Shown: positions 33,632-43,828 of the stretch, one piece after another
Numbering within the stretch: the stretch's first letter is position 1
Layout: each line of letters opens with the position of its first letter
Assembly (NCBI RefSeq): GCF_900604515.1
Contig: NZ_UWOS01000001.1
Location: forward strand, 992,001-1,056,000
Reading direction: 5' to 3'
DNA from: Arcanobacterium ihumii
Lineage (GTDB): Bacteria > Actinomycetota > Actinomycetes > Actinomycetales > Actinomycetaceae
DNA: 64,000 bases
Made by a program: the position numbers and the translations under genes
Notes under the pieces: model-generated
What the model was told of the DNA's origin: nothing
The model's input: only the letters and a program-made list of their open reading frames with translations
Databases searched by the model: none

Positions 33632-34225
33632 TTATTCCTTTCGTGAATATGGTGGCCTATTGCTGTTTTGTACAATGTGTTCAAAGAGACCACCGTGAAC
33701 CTGTGTACGTGCTCCTCGTGCCCACTTTTCATCGACTTCTCCTAAATCAAGTGCCGCTGCTGCACTCATAAAAAGGCCAAGTCCCAGAAAAGTCTTGACT
33801 GCAACAGGATCAAGCTGAGTAATCTCCTCAACTGTTTCCCAGAGTTGTGCATAGTTTTTCCTCATTGCTTCCTTGATCTCTGCATCCGCACATGCTGCGA
33901 GTCCCTGCAATAGAAGCTGTAGTCGGGTGTTATCGGTGAGCCGATCAAGGTAGACGGGAGCCATGAGCTCAACGGCGTTGAGTCCAGTTTCGTTGGACGA
34001 AGCCTGCCGAAGCCCGGTGGTGAGGGACTCGTAGGCATCGTCAACGAGAGCCATGAATAGGGCTTTTTTCGTTTTGACTAGACGGAAAACGTAGGGTTGC
34101 GTCACTCCTGCTTTAGCGGCGATGTCGTCAATAGATGCCGCTTGTAAGCCTTTTGTAGCGAATTCATTCGCTGCAATGGTGAAAATCTGGCGGCGACGTT
34201 CTTCGGCTGTCATTCGAGGGTTCAT
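33632..34225 (-). CDS. TetR family transcriptional regulator
   Basis: A 197-residue TetR protein. The helix-turn-helix (IDDIAAKAGVTQPYVFRLVKTKKALF) is near the N-terminus, followed by an all-helical ligand domain. The gene begins inside a 36-base perfect inverted repeat, so it very probably represses itself and the decarboxylase downstream. The ligand is unknown; a keto acid, aldehyde or toxic compound would fit the operon. Confidence 0.9.
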   Translation of the reverse strand: MNPRMTAEERRRQIFTIAANEFATKGLQAASIDDIAAKAGVTQPYVFRLVKTKKALFMALVDDAYESLTTGLRQASSNETGLNAVELMAPVYLDRLTDNTRLQLLLQGLAACADAEIKEAMRKNYAQLWETVEEITQLDPVAVKTFLGLGLFMSAAAALDLGEVDEKWARGARTQVHGGLFEHIVQNSNRPPYSRKE

Positions 34226-34256
34226 AATTAGTAAGTTAGTACTTACTAATTATGAA
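34221..34256. promoter_or_regulatory. TetR operator overlapping the regulator start codon
   Basis: Two perfect 16-base arms (34221-34236 TTCATAATTAGTAAGT and 34241-34256) around TAGT. The left arm includes the regulator's ATG. Such a long perfect repeat at a TetR gene start is a strong operator candidate; the regulator would block its own transcription and that of the decarboxylase. Confidence 0.85.
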
Positions 34257-34386
34257 GTCAAGGGGTGGAGAGTGGTGCTCGTGTTGTCAAAATTTGCCAG
34301 GGGTCTGGTTGTGTGTCTCGCGGATTAGTTATAAGGTTTCGCCTAGACGAAAATAAAAATTCAATACCACGAAAAGATTGAGATTT

Positions 34387-35643
34387 ATGCCTGTTATTGC
34401 AGATGAGAAGCAGAATCTGGACTCAACGAAAGTAATTCAACACCGCGTTGTAGCATTACTTGGTCCAGCATTTGTTGCCGCGATTGCATATGTAGATCCG
34501 GGCAACGTAGCTGCTAATATTACGGCGGGTTCCACGTACGGTTACCTTCTTACTTGGGTACTGGTAGCGGCGTCGGCGATGGCGGTGCTCATCCAATATC
34601 AGTCAGCAAAACTCGGGATAGTAACCGGCCAGTCTATCCCAGAATATTTTGGAAATACGTGGTCACGGCGCTCGCGAATCCTCTACTGGCTTCAGGCAGA
34701 AATCGTTGCAGCAGCAACTGACCTTGCCGAAGTAATCGGCGGGGCTATCGCTTTAAATTTGCTCTTTGATCTCCCGCTGGTGTGGGGTGGCGTTATCATT
34801 GGAATTGCATCTCTTATCTTTTTGTTCCTTAAAGATAAACGCGGGCAAAAAGTATTTGAAAATATGGTGATCGTATTTCTAACAATTATCGCGATCGGGT
34901 TCCTATCCGGTTTGATCGTGAGTCCTCCTGCTCCTCATGATGTTGCGCGTGGTTTAATCCCAACGTTCCGTGGTCAAGATTCGGTACTCGTCGCCGCCTC
35001 GATGCTTGGCGCAACTGTTATGCCTCACGCGATCTATCTACACTCTTCTTTGGTGGGGGATCGTTTTGGAGCAAGCCACTCAGACTCAACGATCACCAGA
35101 CTTCTGCACGCTACAAAAGTCGACGTAGTGGGAGCATTGGCTCTTGCTGGAATTGTGAATATCGGCTTGCTTCTGCTTGCTGGCTCGTCCTTGCGAGGCG
35201 TCGAAGGAACGGACACCATTGCGGGAGCTCACACCGCAGTAACCCATAACTTTGGAGCTGGCATAGGATTACTTTTTGCCATCGGCTTGCTCGCGTCGAG
35301 CCTTGCCTCCACCTCAATAGGTGCGTATGCCGGTTCAGAGATTATGCGAGGGCTCTTGAAGATAAACATCCCGCTCTACATCCGGCGCACCATCACAATC
35401 ATCCCAGCGATTATTATTTTAGGGATGGGCGCTGAGCCCACCTGGGCACTCGTTATTTCGCAAGTGGTACTTTCCTTCGGAATCCCGATGGCTATCATCC
35501 CTTTAACGATGCTAACCCGAAGCGAGAAGGTAATGGGGAAGTGGCGTGACACTACCGGTATCAGAATCGCGATGATTGTTGTGTCTGGACTGATAGTGGT
35601 GCTGAACTTGTGGCTGGTTGTGTTGACTGTGCAAGGCAGTTAG
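34387..35643 (+). CDS. mntH: Nramp family divalent metal (Mn2+/Fe2+) transporter
   Basis: A 418-residue, 11-helix Nramp protein. The metal-binding DPGN motif is in AAIAYVDPGNVAANITAGSTYG, and the helix-6 motif is in GATVMPHAIYLHSSLV. This class imports Mn2+ with protons across the cell membrane. ATG 34387 was used; a TTG nine bases upstream is in frame. Divergent from the TetR operon, with about 160 bases between them. A TTTCG-CCTAGA-CGAAA repeat at about 34337-34352 may be an operator, but it matches no known consensus well. Confidence 0.93.
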   Translation: MPVIADEKQNLDSTKVIQHRVVALLGPAFVAAIAYVDPGNVAANITAGSTYGYLLTWVLVAASAMAVLIQYQSAKLGIVTGQSIPEYFGNTWSRRSRILYWLQAEIVAAATDLAEVIGGAIALNLLFDLPLVWGGVIIGIASLIFLFLKDKRGQKVFENMVIVFLTIIAIGFLSGLIVSPPAPHDVARGLIPTFRGQDSVLVAASMLGATVMPHAIYLHSSLVGDRFGASHSDSTITRLLHATKVDVVGALALAGIVNIGLLLLAGSSLRGVEGTDTIAGAHTAVTHNFGAGIGLLFAIGLLASSLASTSIGAYAGSEIMRGLLKINIPLYIRRTITIIPAIIILGMGAEPTWALVISQVVLSFGIPMAIIPLTMLTRSEKVMGKWRDTTGIRIAMIVVSGLIVVLNLWLVVLTVQGS

Positions 35644-35730
35644 GAATATAGGCGCGTTCACTTACTAGCAAAGGCATTTTGAGCATGATGACCGTCTAAT
35701 GTATGGCGAAAATATCGGTACTTCACTCCG

Positions 35731-36360
35731 TTAGAGTCCGAATGCGCCACCACTCACTAAGATCGCTATACCCAGTCCGATTAAAACGAGAGGAAAAAGT
35801 ACGCTTTCCCAGCGCTCGAGGATTTTCGCGATGGTGGGCTGTGTTGCAACGAAATGCGCGATATAAACAAGTGCGCCAACGAGCACAAGGAAAACCAAGC
35901 TGTAGGTAACTGTTGCTGCCCAACCCTGACTCAAGAAAACAGGAACGTAGACGCCGATGTTGTCGCCCCCATTTGCAAAGGTCACTCCCGCAACGCTCGC
36001 AATCGAAACTATTTTTCCGACGCCGGCCGCTTCACTTGCGCCTTTAGTTCCAGTTTCCTCGGCAACGTTTTCGTCTTCTTCTTCATTCCACTCATCCCAA
36101 GCCGCTTTTATGCCAAGTACAAGCGGAACCAAACCGAAGTACGGGATAACGCTGGGGGATAGGAGCATACCCGCTCCCGCCGTCGTCGCAATGGAGGCAA
36201 CTAAAATTCCTACGAATCCAAGATACTGACCTGCGGTGATGCGGAAAGAAGATCCCGGGGCTCCACCTGCCCGTGCGAAGAAGAGTGCCAAGATGATGAC
36301 GTCGTCGATATTCGTTGCAACGAATAGTCCGAATGCCTGAAGAAGAATTGAAAACGTCAC
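35731..36360 (-). CDS. CadD-like cadmium resistance / metal transporter
   Basis: A 209-residue membrane protein with five hydrophobic segments. Family features include ATNIDDVIILALFFARA, GQYLGFVGILVAS, ANGGDNIGVYVPVF and the final GLGIAILVSGG. The CadD family (PF03596) gives Cd2+ tolerance, and some members move other cations. GTG 36360, with AAGGGC upstream, was preferred over TTG 36402 because it gives normal family length. An acidic loop (DEWNEEEDENVAEE) lies between helices 3 and 4. Convergent with mntH. Confidence 0.85.
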   Translation of the reverse strand: MTFSILLQAFGLFVATNIDDVIILALFFARAGGAPGSSFRITAGQYLGFVGILVASIATTAGAGMLLSPSVIPYFGLVPLVLGIKAAWDEWNEEEDENVAEETGTKGASEAAGVGKIVSIASVAGVTFANGGDNIGVYVPVFLSQGWAATVTYSLVFLVLVGALVYIAHFVATQPTIAKILERWESVLFPLVLIGLGIAILVSGGAFGL

Positions 36361-36470
36361 AGATTTGCCCTTATTTAATGGGGAACAGAACGGTGAGATC
36401 AATCCTACATGGCGTTAAGAGCGCGTCAATATCTGAAGAATGTGAATTTGGATAGCGATCTAATGAATAC

Positions 36471-36596
36471 ATGATTTACGGCTTACTTTTGGTCATCGCG
36501 ACTTTGGCACTCGGAGAAGTCCTGTTACGTCTCATTCATTCTCTTTACATAGATTCCCCAACAAACCATGGCGAACATCATGAAAGGAGAGGCTGA
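36471..36596 (+). CDS. 41-residue single-helix membrane protein preceding kdpF
   Basis: ATG 36471 opens a 41-codon frame: MIYGLLLVIATLALGEVLL then RLIHSLYIDSPTNHGEHHER. It has one membrane helix and a hydrophilic His-rich tail. Its stop overlaps the kdpF start by one base (TGATG), the coupling pattern used through this operon. No ribosome binding site is obvious upstream, and no named family was recognised. The tight overlap and membrane character argue that it is real and linked to the Kdp complex. Confidence 0.55.
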   Translation: MIYGLLLVIATLALGEVLLRLIHSLYIDSPTNHGEHHERRG

Positions 36597-36685
36597 TGTG
36601 GGAGTCAATCATTGCACTCGTGCTCGGTATTTCCGCAGTTGGCTACCTTGTAGTAGCCCTCTTTAACCCGGAGCGATTCTCATGA
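36596..36685 (+). CDS. kdpF: KdpF small subunit of the K+-transporting ATPase
   Basis: A 29-residue peptide, MWESIIALVLGISAVGYLVV followed by ALFNPERFS. One membrane helix and the C-terminal LFNPERF signature identify KdpF, which stabilises the KdpABC complex. GGAGAGG precedes it. Its last codons overlap the kdpA start by four bases (ATGA). Confidence 0.93.
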   Translation: MWESIIALVLGISAVGYLVVALFNPERFS

Positions 36686-38325
36686 GTGGTTACATTCCTT
36701 TTGTCGTGGTGTTCTTGGCACTGGCGCTGGTTTATATGCCGTTTGGCAACTACATGGCTCGAGTCTTTACCACCGAAAAGCATTCTTGGCTCGAACGTGG
36801 AATCTATCGGTTTACCGGTATTAACCCTGACCAAGAGGTTGGTTGGCGAAGCTATGCGCAGTCGGTGATCACGTTTTCTATAGTCTGCATACTAGGCTTA
36901 TACGCAATTATCAGGCTTCAAACATTTCTCCCGCTCCATTACTCCGTGGACCCAATGCGTCCCGATCAAGCATGGAATACCGCAATTTCATTCGTGACTA
37001 ACACCAATTGGCAATCATATTCAGGTGAAACTGCGTTGACGATCTTCGTCCAGATGTTTGGTCTTACGGTTCAGAATTTCGTTTCTGCCGGTGTTGGGCT
37101 CTGCGTTGCGATTGCACTGATACGCTCACTTGCAAACGTCAAAGGCAACGGAAAACTTGGAAATTTCTGGGTGGATCTGACCCGTGGTATTTTGCGTATT
37201 TTGCTTCCGATTGCGGCCTTGGCAACGATTTTCCTCATCAGCCAAGGTGTTATACAAAACCTCCACGCAGCGCTTGAGTATGCCTCAATTACCAGTGGAA
37301 CAACCCAGACTCTTCCGTCAGGAGCTGTGGCAAGCCAAGAAGCAATCAAAGAGCTCGGCACAAACGGTGGTGGATTTTTTAACGCAAACTCAGCGCACCC
37401 CTGGGAGAATCCAAACGCATACACGAATATGCTTGAGATTTTCTTGATTTTACTTATTCCGGTTTGTCTAACTCGAACCTTCGGAGTGATGGTTCACCAA
37501 AAGCGGCAAGGTTGGGCGGTATTAAGCGCCATGGCAACACTTTATACGCTGGTATTAGTCGTTGTTTCTTACGCAGAAACGCACGTTGCATCAGTTTCTG
37601 GTTCTGGACTCGAAGGCAAAGAACTACGGTTTGGTATTTTACCGTCGTCGTTATTCGCAGTTACGACGACGGGCACCTCGACTGGTGCTGTGGACGCGGC
37701 TCACTCAAGCTTCTCCCCGCTCGGTGGAGGAATGTTAGCTCTCAATATGATGCTCGGAGAGATCGCCCCGGGAGGAGTTGGCACTGGAATTTACGCCATG
37801 TTGGTTATGTTTATCTTGGCAGTGTTCATTGCTGGGCTTATGGTTGGGCGAACTCCTGAATACCTTGGAAAACGAATCCAAGTGCCCGAAATTACCTTGG
37901 TGAGCTTATTTATCCTCGTTATGCCTGTACTCGTAATTCTTGGCGTTGGTATTTCAACCGTTATCCCAGGCATTCGCACTTGGCTTTCAACAGCGGGCCC
38001 GCACGGGTTTACCGAGCTAGTCTATGCGTTCACGAGCGCAACAAATAACAATGGATCAGCATTTGCTGGTATCCACGCCGACGAACCTTGGTTCACGGTT
38101 TCACTCGGGCTTGTGATGTTTCTCGGTAGATTCCTTCCGATTATATTTGCCCTTGCTTTAGCTGGTCGTTTTGCCACCAACCCTTCGATCCCTGAAACAT
38201 CGGGAACTCTGCCAACTCATCGACCCCTCTTTATCGGTGTTGTTGTTGGAATCTGCCTTATCGTAGGCGCACTTACCTTCCTTCCTACCCTCGTTCTCGG
38301 TCCAATTGCGGAGGCAATGCTATGA
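36682..38325 (+). CDS. kdpA: KdpA, potassium-binding channel subunit
   Basis: A 547-residue membrane protein of standard length. All four selectivity-filter-like segments are visible: [43 protein letters not shown] and [14 protein letters not shown]. KdpA binds and passes K+ in the high-affinity KdpFABC pump. It overlaps kdpF before it and kdpB after it (ATGA), so the structural genes are translationally coupled. Confidence 0.97.
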   Translation: MSGYIPFVVVFLALALVYMPFGNYMARVFTTEKHSWLERGIYRFTGINPDQEVGWRSYAQSVITFSIVCILGLYAIIRLQTFLPLHYSVDPMRPDQAWNTAISFVTNTNWQSYSGETALTIFVQMFGLTVQNFVSAGVGLCVAIALIRSLANVKGNGKLGNFWVDLTRGILRILLPIAALATIFLISQGVIQNLHAALEYASITSGTTQTLPSGAVASQEAIKELGTNGGGFFNANSAHPWENPNAYTNMLEIFLILLIPVCLTRTFGVMVHQKRQGWAVLSAMATLYTLVLVVVSYAETHVASVSGSGLEGKELRFGILPSSLFAVTTTGTSTGAVDAAHSSFSPLGGGMLALNMMLGEIAPGGVGTGIYAMLVMFILAVFIAGLMVGRTPEYLGKRIQVPEITLVSLFILVMPVLVILGVGISTVIPGIRTWLSTAGPHGFTELVYAFTSATNNNGSAFAGIHADEPWFTVSLGLVMFLGRFLPIIFALALAGRFATNPSIPETSGTLPTHRPLFIGVVVGICLIVGALTFLPTLVLGPIAEAML

Positions 38326-40454
38326 CCACTACTCCAAATCAATCGCGATCATCGCTTCGTGCCCAGCTCAAAGAAGCACTTCCGCTGGCGCTTGCAAAGC
38401 TAGATCCGCGTACACTCATCCATACTCCCGTGATGTTTCTAGTAGAAGTGGGAGCTGCGTATACTTTTATCCTCGCGATCCTCCATACTTCGATATTTTC
38501 GTGGTCGATCACAGTATGGCTCTGGTTTACTGCGTTTTTTGCTACGTTGGCAGAAGCCGTTGCAGAAGGTCGCGGTAAAGCCCAGGCTGCTTCGCTTCGT
38601 GCAACTCGAACCAGCCTGATCGCCCAACGGATCGTCGATAGAGCTGGAGTAGCGTCACCAGATCAACACTTTGATTTGGATGTTTCGCCAACCGAAGCTG
38701 TTGCCTCCGATGATCTCAAGGTGGGGGACGTCGTCGTTGTTTGTGCAGGAGAACAGATCCCTGCTGATGGTGATGTTATCCTTGGCGCCGCAAGCGTTGA
38801 TGAATCTGCAGTGACGGGTGAATCTGCTCCGGTTATCCGTGAAGCTGGTGGTGATCGCTGTGCAGTGACGGGTGGTACCAGAGTCTTGTCTGACCGCATC
38901 GCAGTGCGAGTTACGAGCAAACCGGGTGAAAGCTTTATCGATCGGATGATTTCGCTGGTTGAAGGCGCCGCACGTAAGAAAACGCCGAATGAGATGGCAT
39001 TGTCGATTCTGCTAATTGTGTTGTCGTTGATCTTCTTGGTGGTAGTAATTGGGCTAGGGCCAGTAGCGGTATTTGCGGGTTCCCATATCACCCCGATTGT
39101 TTTTGTGGCACTGCTGATTTGCCTTATTCCGACGACGATTGGCGCATTGCTTTCAGCGATCGGAATTGCCGGAATGGATCGCCTTGTGCAACACAATGTT
39201 TTAGCAATGTCTGGTAGAGCTGTAGAGGCAGCGGGTGATGTGTCGACTCTGTTGCTCGATAAAACTGGAACGATCACGATCGGGGATCGCCAAGCTGTTG
39301 CATTTATTCCCGCACCCGGAGTTGACTCCCACGAGCTAGCACGGGCATGCCAGCTTTCATCGGCAGCGGATGAAACTCCCGAAGGTCGATCAATCCTGAC
39401 TTTAGCGCAGGAGCTCGGAGAAGCAGCGCTCCGAGACGAAGAGTATCGTTTTGCTCGGTTTATCCCGTTCACGGCGAAAACTAGGATGAGTGGTGTGCTC
39501 TTCGAAGAAGAGTCTCGCGGAGTCGTGAAAGGCGCAGCAAAAGAGATTGTGGCACTTGTTGAGCGAAGTGGGAGTGCCGTTGATTCGAGCTCGGAGCGCG
39601 CTATTCGTGAGATTAGTGAATCGGGTGGAACGGCGCTCGCGGTTGCTTCGATCGAAACTGAGGTTCCAGAAGCTGGAAACGACTTCGCGAACGATCTTCC
39701 CGGCGTCGTCTCTGCTCAACTCCTTGGTGTGGTGCACTTGAAGGACATCGTCAAAGAAGGTGTGGTGCAACGTTTTGAAGAGTTGCGAGCAATGGGAATA
39801 CGAACGGTCATGATCACTGGTGATAACGAGCTCACGGCGCGTGCGATTGCTAAAGAAGCCGGGGTAGATGACGTTCTGGCGGAAGCAACCCCGGACGACA
39901 AAATGGCTCTCATCAAGCGTGAACAAGCTGGCGGACACATGGTTGCGATGACCGGTGACGGTACAAATGATGCGCCGGCATTAGCCCAAGCAGACGTTGG
40001 GGTAGCGATGAATACGGGTACTTCTGCTGCGAAGGAAGCAGGAAATATGGTTGATCTTGATTCTGATCCCACCAAGTTAATCGATATCGTCCACATTGGA
40101 AAACAGCTTCTGATTACCCGTGGAGCCCTTACAACTTTCTCGATCGCAAATGATGTTGCGAAGTATTTCGCGATCATTCCAGCGATGTTTGTGGCAGCGT
40201 TCCCGGGTCTGGCTGCGCTCAACGTCATGCATCTGCATAGCCCAGAATCTGCAATTCTTTCTGCAGTTATTTTCAACGCGCTCATTATTGTTGCGCTCAT
40301 TCCGCTCTCCTTGAGAGGGGTGAAGTACCGACCAAGTTCGGCTGCGCACCTGCTTGCCCGTAATCTTGGAATTTTCGGACTCGGTGGGCTTATCGCACCA
40401 TTTATCGGAATCAAAATTATCGATCTAATTGTTGGTCTTGGACTTGGGATCTAG
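38322..40454 (+). CDS. kdpB: KdpB, P-type ATPase subunit
   Basis: A 710-residue P-type ATPase. The phosphorylated Asp313 is in [16 protein letters not shown] (actuator loop) is in VTGESAPV, and the hinge is [21 protein letters not shown]. It hydrolyses ATP to drive K+ entry through KdpA. It follows kdpA with an ATGA overlap and precedes kdpC by 9 bases, with GGAGCTC as ribosome binding site for the latter. Confidence 0.97.
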   Translation: MTTTPNQSRSSLRAQLKEALPLALAKLDPRTLIHTPVMFLVEVGAAYTFILAILHTSIFSWSITVWLWFTAFFATLAEAVAEGRGKAQAASLRATRTSLIAQRIVDRAGVASPDQHFDLDVSPTEAVASDDLKVGDVVVVCAGEQIPADGDVILGAASVDESAVTGESAPVIREAGGDRCAVTGGTRVLSDRIAVRVTSKPGESFIDRMISLVEGAARKKTPNEMALSILLIVLSLIFLVVVIGLGPVAVFAGSHITPIVFVALLICLIPTTIGALLSAIGIAGMDRLVQHNVLAMSGRAVEAAGDVSTLLLDKTGTITIGDRQAVAFIPAPGVDSHELARACQLSSAADETPEGRSILTLAQELGEAALRDEEYRFARFIPFTAKTRMSGVLFEEESRGVVKGAAKEIVALVERSGSAVDSSSERAIREISESGGTALAVASIETEVPEAGNDFANDLPGVVSAQLLGVVHLKDIVKEGVVQRFEELRAMGIRTVMITGDNELTARAIAKEAGVDDVLAEATPDDKMALIKREQAGGHMVAMTGDGTNDAPALAQADVGVAMNTGTSAAKEAGNMVDLDSDPTKLIDIVHIGKQLLITRGALTTFSIANDVAKYFAIIPAMFVAAFPGLAALNVMHLHSPESAILSAVIFNALIIVALIPLSLRGVKYRPSSAAHLLARNLGIFGLGGLIAPFIGIKIIDLIVGLGLGI

Positions 40455-40463
40455 GAGCTCACG

Positions 40464-41069
40464 ATGTCTCTAAGCAGAATAAAACGAGTCGTTTGGACTG
40501 CGGTTAAACTTTTCACTGTATTCACACTCTTGATAGGGCTCGCCTATCCGCTGGCTTTTGTTGGCGTCGGAAAAGTATTTTCTGACCAAGCTCAGGGGTC
40601 ACTTTTGGTTCACGACGCCGGTGCGAAGGTTCCATCAGGAAAGGACCGTGTTGTGGGATCACGGCTCTTGGCACAACCTGTAACGAAGCCTGGATATTTC
40701 TTTTATCGCCCCTCGGCATCAGAAAATGGTGCGGATCCACAGCTCTCGGGAGCATCGAACCTATCGCCTTTCAGTGGAGAATTAAAAGACTTGATTTCCG
40801 AGCGTAGAAGGTTGATTGCACAACGTGAACATGTGCAACCCGATATGGTTCCTATTGACGCTCTCACGGTTTCTGGATCTAGTCTCGATCCTCATATTTC
40901 AGTTTCTTACGCGGAACTCCAAATAGCTCGCGTGGCGCGTGAACGTGGAGTAGACGAAAAAGTGATCAAGCAGACCGTTGAGAACAACACTGAGAGAGTG
41001 CTCAACGGGTTCGAAGATTCTAAGGTTGTGAATGTGACGGCGTTGAATTTTGCGCTCGATGAGCTCTAA
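40464..41069 (+). CDS. kdpC: KdpC, stabilising subunit of K+-transporting ATPase
   Basis: A 201-residue protein with one N-terminal helix (VKLFTVFTLLIGLAYPLAF). Typical KdpC segments follow: VVGSRLLAQPVTKPGYFFYRPSA, GASNLSPFS, VPIDALTVSGSSLDPHIS, ARVARERG and the LNFALDEL ending. It helps assemble KdpA with KdpB. The end lies 86 bases before kdpD. Confidence 0.95.
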   Translation: MSLSRIKRVVWTAVKLFTVFTLLIGLAYPLAFVGVGKVFSDQAQGSLLVHDAGAKVPSGKDRVVGSRLLAQPVTKPGYFFYRPSASENGADPQLSGASNLSPFSGELKDLISERRRLIAQREHVQPDMVPIDALTVSGSSLDPHISVSYAELQIARVARERGVDEKVIKQTVENNTERVLNGFEDSKVVNVTALNFALDEL

Positions 41070-41155
41070 AATCTGCGGTTTTCGTAATGCTTTTTGCAAA
41101 TTCCAGAGGCAGATCCTGGTAGCGCAATGATCACTGGATTTGGAGGGAGGTATCC

Positions 41156-43783
41156 ATGACCAGTCGTGGACACCTAAAGGTTTATTTGGGTTTCGCACCC
41201 GGAGTTGGAAAAACCTACACCATGCTTCGTGAAGCGCATGAAGTTGCCTCTCGTGGTGTGAAGGTGATCGTCGGGGTGGTCGAAGATCATGGACGCCCCC
41301 ATACGAAAGCGCTGATTGACGGCTTAGATGTGATGCCTCGACGTGAGATCCAAATTGGGCAGTCTCTTTTCGGGGAATTGGATGTTGAAGCTTGTATCGC
41401 GGCCGACCCAGACGTCGTCCTAGTAGACGAACTTGCCCATACCGTCGTCGGTTCGGTGAAAGGTACCGATGCTTCGTCCACAGTAACTCCGGTACATACA
41501 AAGCGTTGGCATGACGTCGAAAGGCTTTTGGACGCGGGTCTGGATGTGGTGTCTACCCTTAATGTTCAGCATATTGAGTCACTAAATGACGTGGTAGCGG
41601 CAGTCACTGGGACTCGGCAACGCGAAACTGTGCCGGACCATGTTTTACGAAACGCCGACGAAATCGAGCTCATTGATCTTTCACCCGATGCCCTACGAAT
41701 CAGGCTGTCGAAAGGCGATATCTATCGTGCGGAGCAGATTGAGGCTGCTCTTTCGAATTATTTTAGGTTGGGCAACCTCAGCGCACTGAGAGAATTAGCG
41801 CTGCTGTGGCTAGCTGATCGGGTGGATGAAGGTCTCGAGAAATATCGAGCTGCTAAAGAAATTACAGATAACTGGCCGGCCCGCGAGCGCTTAATTGTGG
41901 CAGTACGCGGTCTATCCGGAGACGAAACTTTGATCCGTAGAGGGGCACGAATTATTGGACGAATCCCAGAAGGGGAGATGATTGTTGTTCATATTGCTGG
42001 AGGAGATGGTATTCGTCTTGCCAATAACGACCAGCTTCAGAAACTCCAAGAACTCGCTGAATCCTTGGGTGCTGAGTGGCGAATCATTGTTGGTGACGAT
42101 GTAGCCCAAACTCTTGTTGACTTTGCACGTAGCGTCAATGCCTCACAACTTGTGGTGGGGCTTTCAAGGCGAGCTGTGGGTTTTGTGGGAGGTTTGACCT
42201 CTAAACGTCTGATCAAAGCAGCTAAGGGGATTGATGTTCATATCGTTTCCGCTGAGCCTTCAGGTATACGTGAGCGTGAACCGTCCTTGGAGCCGCGCTA
42301 TATTCGTTCGAAGCTCAGGAGGCTCAGCAGCTGGGCAGTGGCAATTCTGGGGCCAGTTATCTTTGCAACGTTGGTTTCTCTTTGGAATCCTTCAGAAGAT
42401 TACCTCAGTACTATATTGTTAGGGAATCTAACGATCGTCATTTTTACAACGATGATCGGTGGACTCTGGCCCGGACTTATTTCAGTGATTTTAGTGTCCT
42501 TTTTAGTTAACTGGTTCTATACGCCACCAGTCCACACTTTGACTATCACGGAGCCTTCAAATATTGTCCAGATACTGTTATTTTTTCTGATAGCGTCCGC
42601 GGTTGCCTGGGTAGTAGATATTGCTGACCGACGAGCGGCTTTAGCCGCGCGTTCTCAGTGGAGAGCGACGATCCTAACGGATCTAGCATCGGGTGTTATT
42701 TCAGGCGGTGATGATCTACGAGGTTTGCTTGAACGTTTACGTGAAACATTTACGCTCAATGCCGTTGACTTACAACGTTTCGATAAAGATCATCGCCGAT
42801 GGATCACAATTGCTTCGAGTGATAGGTATCGCCTCAATACACAAAATATTCGACTCGATACACAAAATGACAAAATTGATACACAAACGACGATTCGTAT
42901 CGATGAATCTCTAAGGTTTCTTGCTGAGGGTAGAGCCTTGAGCACCCAAGATGTTGAAATAATCGAGGCTCACGGTGCTCGAATCGTTATTATTCTAGAT
43001 CGGCAAGAGATTGATGCAATGCGTCGTGCAACTGCGGCGCTCGAGGCGGGGAACCGAGTGGGAAGCGCTGTATTAGCTGCCGTCTCACATGATCTTCGAA
43101 CGCCTTTAGCCTCGATCAAAGCTGCCGCTTCAACCCTTGCCTTGAGCGATGTTGAGCTGTCTGAAGCCGATCAACGAGAGCTAATATCTGTATTGTGCTC
43201 ATCCTCGGACAATCTTGATGTGGTGGTTGGAAACTTGCTCGATATGAGCCGATTGAATTCTAATTCAGTTCGGATTGATAGAAGTCCAATTGATCTGGGC
43301 GGAGTTGTGAATGCCACCCTTGATGAACTGAAAGATACGAGCGCATGGATAGATGTCGACCTACCTGAAGACCTACCAAATGTGGAAGGTGATAGGGGTC
43401 TTATTCAGAGGGTTCTTGTGAACCTTATCAGCAACTGTCGCAAGTACGCGCCACAGTCGCGGATTCATCTGGTTGCAGGAGCAGTGTGGAATACAGTTGA
43501 GGTGCGCGTTATCGATCATGGACCGGGTATTCCCCCTGAGAAAATGCCCGACCTTTTCACCCCATTTAACAATATCTCGGATCGCCATTCTGGTTTAGGT
43601 TTAGGTCTTGCTGTGGCTCATGGTTTTGCTACTGAGATGGGTGGGGACCTATCTGTTGAAGAAACGCCGTGCGGTGGTGCTACGTTTGTGTTGAGTCTGA
43701 AAGTAGCGCAACTACCTATAACGAAGGCTTTTATTTCTCAAGAGACTGGCACAAACCCAACAAGAAATTCTAAATCCCGTTAG
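41156..43783 (+). CDS. kdpD: KdpD, potassium-responsive sensor histidine kinase
   Basis: An 875-residue sensor. Domains in order: KdpD N-terminal domain with Walker A GFAPGVGKTYTML (residues ~12-24) and DELAHT; a universal-stress-like domain (~250-370); four membrane helices (~390-505); a GAF-like region (~515-625); HisKA with His645 in AVSHDLRTPLASIK; and an ATPase domain with NLISNCRKYAP, DHGPGIPPEKMPDLF and GLGLGLAVAHG. It controls kdpFABC through KdpE in response to K+ limitation or turgor. Three 21-base repeats fall in the GAF region. GGAGGGAGG precedes ATG. Confidence 0.97.
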   Translation: MTSRGHLKVYLGFAPGVGKTYTMLREAHEVASRGVKVIVGVVEDHGRPHTKALIDGLDVMPRREIQIGQSLFGELDVEACIAADPDVVLVDELAHTVVGSVKGTDASSTVTPVHTKRWHDVERLLDAGLDVVSTLNVQHIESLNDVVAAVTGTRQRETVPDHVLRNADEIELIDLSPDALRIRLSKGDIYRAEQIEAALSNYFRLGNLSALRELALLWLADRVDEGLEKYRAAKEITDNWPARERLIVAVRGLSGDETLIRRGARIIGRIPEGEMIVVHIAGGDGIRLANNDQLQKLQELAESLGAEWRIIVGDDVAQTLVDFARSVNASQLVVGLSRRAVGFVGGLTSKRLIKAAKGIDVHIVSAEPSGIREREPSLEPRYIRSKLRRLSSWAVAILGPVIFATLVSLWNPSEDYLSTILLGNLTIVIFTTMIGGLWPGLISVILVSFLVNWFYTPPVHTLTITEPSNIVQILLFFLIASAVAWVVDIADRRAALAARSQWRATILTDLASGVISGGDDLRGLLERLRETFTLNAVDLQRFDKDHRRWITIASSDRYRLNTQNIRLDTQNDKIDTQTTIRIDESLRFLAEGRALSTQDVEIIEAHGARIVIILDRQEIDAMRRATAALEAGNRVGSAVLAAVSHDLRTPLASIKAAASTLALSDVELSEADQRELISVLCSSSDNLDVVVGNLLDMSRLNSNSVRIDRSPIDLGGVVNATLDELKDTSAWIDVDLPEDLPNVEGDRGLIQRVLVNLISNCRKYAPQSRIHLVAGAVWNTVEVRVIDHGPGIPPEKMPDLFTPFNNISDRHSGLGLGLAVAHGFATEMGGDLSVEETPCGGATFVLSLKVAQLPITKAFISQETGTNPTRNSKSR
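42830..42892 (+). repeat. Three tandem 21-base repeats inside kdpD
   Basis: Three imperfect in-frame units of seven codons encode RLNTQNI, RLDTQND and KIDTQTT (residues ~559-579). The DNA units share the core ATACACAAA. They lie in the GAF-like region, outside catalytic motifs. Copy number could vary without breaking the frame. Confidence 0.8.
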
Positions 43784-43828
43784 ACACGACGAATAACGCA
43801 CATGGTCTAGGTAGCAGGAGAGATCGAA

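Noticed and set aside
34330-34355. MntR or DtxR box before mntH (TTTCG-CCTAGA-CGAAA)
   Set aside because: Only five-base arms and a poor match to the DtxR consensus; mentioned only as a weak possibility.
38663-39938. Long minus-strand frames of 178-269 codons inside kdpB
   Set aside because: Antisense shadows of a strongly conserved P-type ATPase; no ribosome binding site or family match.
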